This document shows, one piece after another, positions 7,246 to 11,002 of a stretch of DNA of 11,002 bases (positions are counted from its first letter, which is position 1; every line of letters starts with the position of its first letter). Below the pieces are notes generated by a model. It was given only the letters and a program-made list of their open reading frames with translations, had not been told where the DNA came from and made no database searches. Where the stretch lies: NCBI GenBank assembly GCA_933822405.4, contig CAKOGP040002022.1, forward strand, positions 1-11,002. Reading direction: 5' to 3'. The translations under genes were made by a program, and so were the position numbers. The stretch is from Cylindrotheca closterium (Eukaryota > Bacillariophyta > Bacillariophyceae > Bacillariales > Bacillariaceae).

Positions 7246-7936
7246 TCTCCAAGCAAAAATTCACCTACAGAGCAAAGAAGCTGAAACCACTTGTATTGAA
7301 ATTTCAAGAATATAGTTTACGCCCAACAAGAGATGTCCCTATTTTTCTCATTCCATTGGATGGTGGAAGAAGACCCAATTGTGTAATGTTGGACACAGAA
7401 GAGAAGAACAAGTGTTTGGATCTCTGCAGCCTTGTTCAATAATTGCTCTTCAGCTGGTTTTGTCTCTGAATGATGTTTTGTACCATTGTTATCAGGCCTT
7501 GTTTGTGGCATGATTGCTGGAAAGTATGAAAAAGTATTGGAGTTTTAGCAACTAGTCTCCGATCGTGTTTTCATTCAGTTGAGCGGTAAAATTTGATGCT
7601 GACTCTGTTAGAATAAAGCAAAATGTGCTCTATCGTGGGTGCCTTTAGCGCTCAGAACAATCTCTCTGCAATCTAAATTTGTAATCGACTGTACAACACT
7701 TTCACAACAATAGTTCTCCTGTGTCTAGGTATACTTTGAGTGAAATTGTTCCTATTTGATTAATATTTGGCTTGAATTGATGATTCAATCACAAAAGTAA
7801 GTTCAACAAATTTCCCTTGGAAAATCCCTTCTTCACAGAACTTGATTCGACCTCTACCACAATTCTGTGTTGAATGCAGTACTTTGGGACATCTTGTATT
7901 ATTCCCTACTGCATTGTACACAACATCAATATCTCA

Positions 7937-7946
7937 CTTGTATAGG
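7937..7946 (-). promoter_or_regulatory. Possible LTR TATA box
   Basis: On the minus strand CCTATACAAG falls about 170 bases into the candidate LTR, just after the 15-bp repeats, as expected of a U3 promoter. It is a motif match only. Confidence 0.25.
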
Positions 7947-7978
7947 GTCATTCCCTTTTTGTGTGGATGTAGATTGTC

Positions 7979-8008
7979 CGACAGACTTGCGTCCGGCATA
8001 CTTGCGTC
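7979..8008. repeat. 15-bp tandem repeat inside the candidate LTR
   Basis: 7979-7993 and 7994-8008 match at 13 of 15 positions and share ACTTGCGTC. On the minus strand the shared core reads GACGCAAGT. Short tandem repeats in U3 often act as transcription-factor sites in copia LTRs, which would fit their place upstream of the TATA-like site. Confidence 0.6.
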
Positions 8009-8113
8009 AAATCCCAACATCACAATCAAAGTCCGATCGTACGTGTCAAAAACTTTGTACTTGAATAGTTTCTTTTTGGAACGTAAAAACTCATATTTTG
8101 TCATATCCCAACA

Positions 8114-8125
8114 CACTCCTGCCAT
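8114..8125 (-). other. Possible polypurine tract
   Basis: The minus strand reads ATGGCAGGAGTG immediately before the candidate LTR start. A purine-rich primer for second-strand synthesis is expected exactly here, but this one is short and interrupted, so the call is weak. Confidence 0.3.
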
Positions 8126-8206
8126 TGTGACAATCACCATTGGCAGCAATGGGACATGCTCTCATTCACTGTTTATTTTTTGTTTTGTATTTTCATTTTG
8201 TCTGAC

Positions 8207-8684
8207 CTAGTCCTGTGGATCCCTGAACTTGCGAAACTTCTCACCTTGCAATGGCTTAGTCATGAAATCCGCAATCATATTGTCAGTTGGACAGTATTCG
8301 ATCTTAACATTTCCTTTCTCAACTTGATCTGTGATAAAGAAATAATGAATATTGATAGCTCGGCTTCTTTTGCCCGCGCTCTTGCGACCATTCTCTTCCA
8401 GTAGAATCGCGCTTTTGTTATCCTGATACAAGATATTCTTCTTGATCGGATACCCTTGCCACTTCATGAACAACTTTGTCCATAGTAACATTGTGACAAC
8501 ATTGTCAACAGCAATCAGTTCCGCTTCCGTACTGCTTCTGCTGTTTAGCTTTTGCTTCTTTGACATCACTTGAGCTGCACCTCCTCCAAAGGTCAGAGTG
8601 CCGCCAGTGTGGCTCTTGAAATCTGGATGCACCGCAAATGATCCGTCGATCATCCATTTCATGACTCGTAGTGATTCTGCGGAA
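8207..8684 (-). pseudogene. Copia C RNase H domain
   Basis: About 151 codons from 8662 run without a break to TAG at 8207-8209. The domain shows MIDGSFAVHPDFKSHTGG (first catalytic Asp), KKQKLNSRSSTEAELIAVDN (Glu), ILYQDNKSAILLEENG (second Asp), the KRSRAINI..FFITD segment and the C-terminal YCPTD..ADFMTKPLQG motif. All of the visible acids are kept. An upstream one-base loss near 8684 separates it from the RT part, whose frame stops at TGA 8659-8661. The homologous reading SAESLRV just before residue 1 shows that the ATG at 8660-8662 is internal, not a real start. Confidence 0.9.
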
Positions 8685-9950
8685 GTGTCAGGTGATACAA
8701 CAATCTACAAAACAAATATCGCATCATGCAAACACACTTCTTCCAATCAGACTCTGTAGGATCTCGAACCCTCAAGGCAAGAATAGTTACCGTCGGATGG
8801 ATATCCAAACGAGCTCTCTTAGAGACATAAAGTCCCCTTGCAAAAGTAGTATGAAAGATCTGACGGTACTCAGCACTGAGTAACTTCCTTTACCAGCTTC
8901 CAGTAAATCGTTACCAGCAGGTGTTTCCTGCTTTGAATCCTTGTTGAACTTGATAGGAAAATCTTCCAACATGTTCTTGACATAGTCGTCCATGCGGATC
9001 TTGAGATTTCCTTTCACCGAGAGATCCAAAGTCATTTCAAGGTATCTGTGTATCTTTCCTCTGATGATTGTGCATGCCTTGATTGAACCATATCTCATGT
9101 TCAACCACTTAGAAAATTTGTCATTTACTTTTGGATCCATGTGACTTGACATAAGATCCTCAACATGAAACCTGATAGTTTGCTGTTTTTCATCAACAAC
9201 TTTGTTAGCAACACATGGGTCATACGGATTGAAAACAAATCCCTTTGCTTCCAAATCACTTCAAAACTGATTATAGAATAGGAGGCTCGATTGCAACATC
9301 CCATATATAGCACGTAGTACCCGCACATAGATTACTCGCTTTCCGTTCTCTAATACAACGTATTTGCGATACTCTGGGGCCATGTCAATCAATATCTGGA
9401 CCATCATGGCAGTGATTTTCATGTATATACGATCTTCTCCTTCCTTAGCTTCAGGCATATAAGTTTGAATGAAAGCATTAGGCACGTCCATTGTCATTAT
9501 ATCTCTACCTTCGTGTGTATCAATAACACAAGTAGTGGTGATTGCTTCCTGCAAAGCAGTTGGACTTGCAGTGTCCTCTCGCGATAACCATTCACGAGTT
9601 CCATCGCCTCGGAATACTAGGCGACCTTTAATTGTCTTTTCCAATTGCTTCTCTGCAAGTAACATCATCGCTGATTGGGCCTTCTTTCGCTCAGACGCGG
9701 TCATGTCTTTAACAAATTCGGGAGTGAAACAATCTCTCAGGGGCATTTGTCTCAATTCCTTATCCACAGCATCCTTTCCATCATCACCAAACGTCTTCAG
9801 TCCTTGATTGATGTAATACTGTTGAATGAAGTTAAGACCTTCATCAGTATCAAACTTGGCCTTGATCTGCATCATGCAACGAGCAATCATAATAGCGTTG
9901 TGCACTTCATAATCAGCTTTCATCTCATTCCCAATCTGTTGGAAACATAG
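8659..9950 (-). pseudogene. Copia C reverse transcriptase, inactivated
   Basis: A frame opening near 9923 gives the RT N-terminal region, then GRLVFRGDGTREWLSREDTA, DVPNAFIQT with the first catalytic Asp, and YVRVLRAIYGML. A TGA at 9261-9263 interrupts it where the family has Arg. The same frame goes on with GFVFNPYDPCVAN and the active-site strand TIRFHVEDLMSSH, where the family has two Asp; here the first is Glu (9159-9161). Then follow GKIHRYLEMTLDLSVKG and DDYVKNMLEDFPIKF. Near 8880 a one-base indel moves the reading to another frame, where TTFARGLYVSKRARLDI and LRVRDPTESDWKKCV are found, ending at 8659. At least two lesions plus the Glu make it inactive. Confidence 0.9.
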
Positions 9951-10540
9951 ATTGTGCTGTGCTTCAAGGATAGCTTTACTGTCTTTAGTACTGCAACTTG
10001 TTCTTCAACGGATTCAATTCTCTTTCTCGATGCTTGCATCTTGTCGCAACTCAATTCTTGTTCTTTTTGGCAGAACTGCCACTCATGCTCGAAGGCCATT
10101 CTCTTGGTCTCTTTGGAACTTGGGAAAGGTTCAGCCCAGACATTGCAGCTTGCGCATACGTTTGCCCAGATTAAGTGACTTTTGCTACTTGAGGCTCTTC
10201 AGACTCAAACACAATCTCTTCTTCTGGCGGCTCTTGTAGGTCCTCCAAATCAGTAACGAGGCTCCCAATATCATTGGTTCCTCTATTGACATTTTCTTGA
10301 TGGTGATCCAAATTGATCCAAATCGGCCACAATAGGTTCTTCCTCTTAATTGCCTTCATCACCCGAATCGTCATCTGATTCATAGTTGTCATCTCCATGG
10401 AATCTGACAATGAGTTCTGGCATATCATCGACATCATTGTCTGCATCTGCCAAGAGCTCTTCTCTTTTGGAGTCATCGATATCATCAAATTGTCCACATT
10501 GGTTGAAATCACGTTCATCTTCATCTTCAGGTTCATACTA
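9951..10540 (-). pseudogene. Copia C acidic linker between integrase and RT, multiply broken
   Basis: This is the low-complexity stretch that joins integrase and RT in this lineage. From 10537 down one frame reads YEPEDEDERDFN, DDIDDSKREELLADADNDVDD and ESDDDSGDEGN, rich in Asp and Glu, with stops at 10538-10540 (TAG) and 10346-10348 (TAA). Beyond the 10-bp duplication at 10305-10324 the reading changes frame to NRGTNDIGSLVTDLEDL and EPPEEEIVFESEEPQVAKV, stopping at 10171-10173. Then TYAQAAMSGLNLSQVPKRPR and a coiled-coil-like SCDKMQASRKRIESVEEQVA appear in two further frames before the RT region. The rapid change of frames implies several indels. Confidence 0.75.
10305..10324. repeat. 10-bp tandem duplication that causes a frameshift
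   Basis: GATCCAAATT (10305-10314) is directly repeated as GATCCAAATC (10315-10324). Ten is one more than a multiple of three, and counting one copy only would bring the acidic-linker frame on its right into phase with that on its left, so this duplication by itself explains the frameshift. Confidence 0.85.
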
Positions 10541-11002
10541 GTCCTGATCAAAGGCTTCTTCTAAGTAACCTTGTTCCCTGTCATCCACTCCTGCGATTTG
10601 ATCGCCATCTTGAAATGTCTCCATCATGGAAGTAACACCTTTGGTAGCAGCCCAAGCTTCAACACGCTGGATTACTTGGTCGGTTACGGGTAGTACAACG
10701 CCCTTGGGTCGGGAAATCATCTTCTTAGTATTGAGGTTGAGCACTTGGTGCCCAGTACGTTGTCCCTTTGTAGGTTCAATGTAAATCGCTTTGATACTTC
10801 GGGGTTCCATCGAATTGCAGGAATCCGTCCCAATTGCATGAACATATTGTCCAAGTTCAGCAACCATGTCACTCATGTAGTTGATATTGACATTATCAAT
10901 GAGTTGCTGCGGACTGAAATGTGATGAGATACTGTCTTTCTGGGGAAAGACATTCAATAGCTCGGCGGCTCGACGTCCAAGACATTCAGTGATCACTTTT
11001 GG
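10538..11002 (-). pseudogene. Copia C integrase C-terminal region, partial at the window edge
   Basis: The minus-strand frame is open from the window edge to the TAG at 10538-10540. Near its start it reads GRRAAELLNVFPQKDSISSHFSPQQL, a block found in this copia lineage after the integrase core. It goes on with YVHAIGTDSCNSMEPRSIKA, IYIEPTKGQRTGHQVLNLNT, and VVLPVTDQVIQRVEAWA, ending QIAGVDD. These are the strands after the catalytic core that precede the acidic linker. No ATG begins it and the reading continues beyond the edge. It would be part of the Pol polyprotein, not a separate protein. The D,D-E catalytic core is not in view, and its state is unknown. Confidence 0.85.

Larger units (their letters stand above)
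6361..7386. other. Non-coding gap with hairpins
   Basis: I recognise no gene. Minus-strand frames at 6521-6715 and 6678-7124 and the plus-strand frame at 7024-7245 carry no familiar motifs. The region contains runs such as A8 near 6748, a perfect inverted repeat at 6759-6777 and a GC-rich hairpin at 6792-6833. Confidence 0.4.
7387..8113 (-). repeat. Candidate 3' LTR of copia element C
   Basis: On the minus strand, 93 bases after the RNase H stop, a TGTTGGGATA begins at 8113, right after a purine-rich GGCAGGAG. The stretch could end at 7387 in CTGTGTCCAACA, giving 6-bp inverted ends (TGTTGG...CCAACA) and a length of 727 bp, usual for a copia LTR. It holds a 15-bp tandem repeat and a TATA-like site where U3 would be. 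The start is better supported than the end. The 5' LTR is outside the window, so identity of the two copies cannot be tested here. Confidence 0.35.
8207..11002 (-). mobile_element. Ty1/copia retrotransposon C (different diatom lineage), partial
   Basis: From the right edge, reading the minus strand, come the integrase tail, an acidic linker, RT and RNase H, which is copia order. The protein wording (AELLNVFPQKD, TREWLSREDTASPTA, FNPYDPCVAN, SSTEAELIAVDN) is that of a second diatom copia lineage, quite unlike element A. The element is cut by the window at 11002, and its gag, protease and integrase core should lie beyond. It carries several stops and frameshifts but only small indels, so it appears younger or less deleted than element A. 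Confidence 0.9.

Noticed and set aside
7842..8404. Plus-strand open frames over 7842-8404
   Set aside because: They run through the candidate LTR and antisense to the RNase H of element C.
9469..10239. Plus-strand open frames opposite RT and the linker
   Set aside because: Antisense of the confidently identified copia C RT and acidic linker.
1..11002. CRISPR array, tRNA, rRNA, toxin or defence system
   Set aside because: No regularly spaced repeats, tRNA-like folds, rRNA motifs or defence-protein domains were seen; the window is eukaryotic retrotransposon DNA.

Overview
The window reads as transposon-filled nuclear DNA of a microbial eukaryote, most likely a diatom or a related stramenopile. 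The reason is that the recognisable proteins belong to Ty1/copia and Ty3/gypsy pol families whose particular wording I know from diatom genomes (CoDi-type copia and diatom gypsy elements). Species cannot be read from the sequence. I see no intact host gene, tRNA, rRNA, CRISPR array, plasmid or phage module.

Layout. (1) About 111-2817, plus strand: a decayed copia element A. A gag remnant is joined almost directly to the chromodomain-like tail after the integrase, then a connector, reverse transcriptase (RT) and RNase H. The protease and the integrase core are missing. (2) 3485-3807, plus: a short gypsy pol fragment from the stretch between protease and RT, ending in a 23-bp tandem duplication. 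(3) 4470-5700, minus: a second gypsy relic with the RT C-terminus, RNase H, the RNase H-integrase spacer, scraps of the integrase core and a nearly clean integrase C-terminal domain that keeps its natural stop. (4) 5701-8206: mostly unassignable AT-rich DNA with small repeats and hairpins, and a candidate copia LTR at 7387-8113. (5) 8207-11002, minus: copia element C of a different lineage. It runs from the integrase tail at the right edge through an acidic linker and RT to RNase H, and continues past the window. Its 3' end faces the candidate LTR.

All the coding remnants are broken. Nonsense codons, frameshifts, large deletions and altered RT active sites occur in A (YVDN in place of the usual DD pair, with nearby residues missing) and in C (VED). 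The gypsy integrase lacks most of its catalytic core. None of the genes should work together now; the region is a mosaic of at least three retrotransposon lineages in both orientations. The most informative observations are the specific lesions, for example a 10-bp duplication that exactly explains one frameshift, and the LTR candidate with internal repeats. I found no convincing undescribed biological system.
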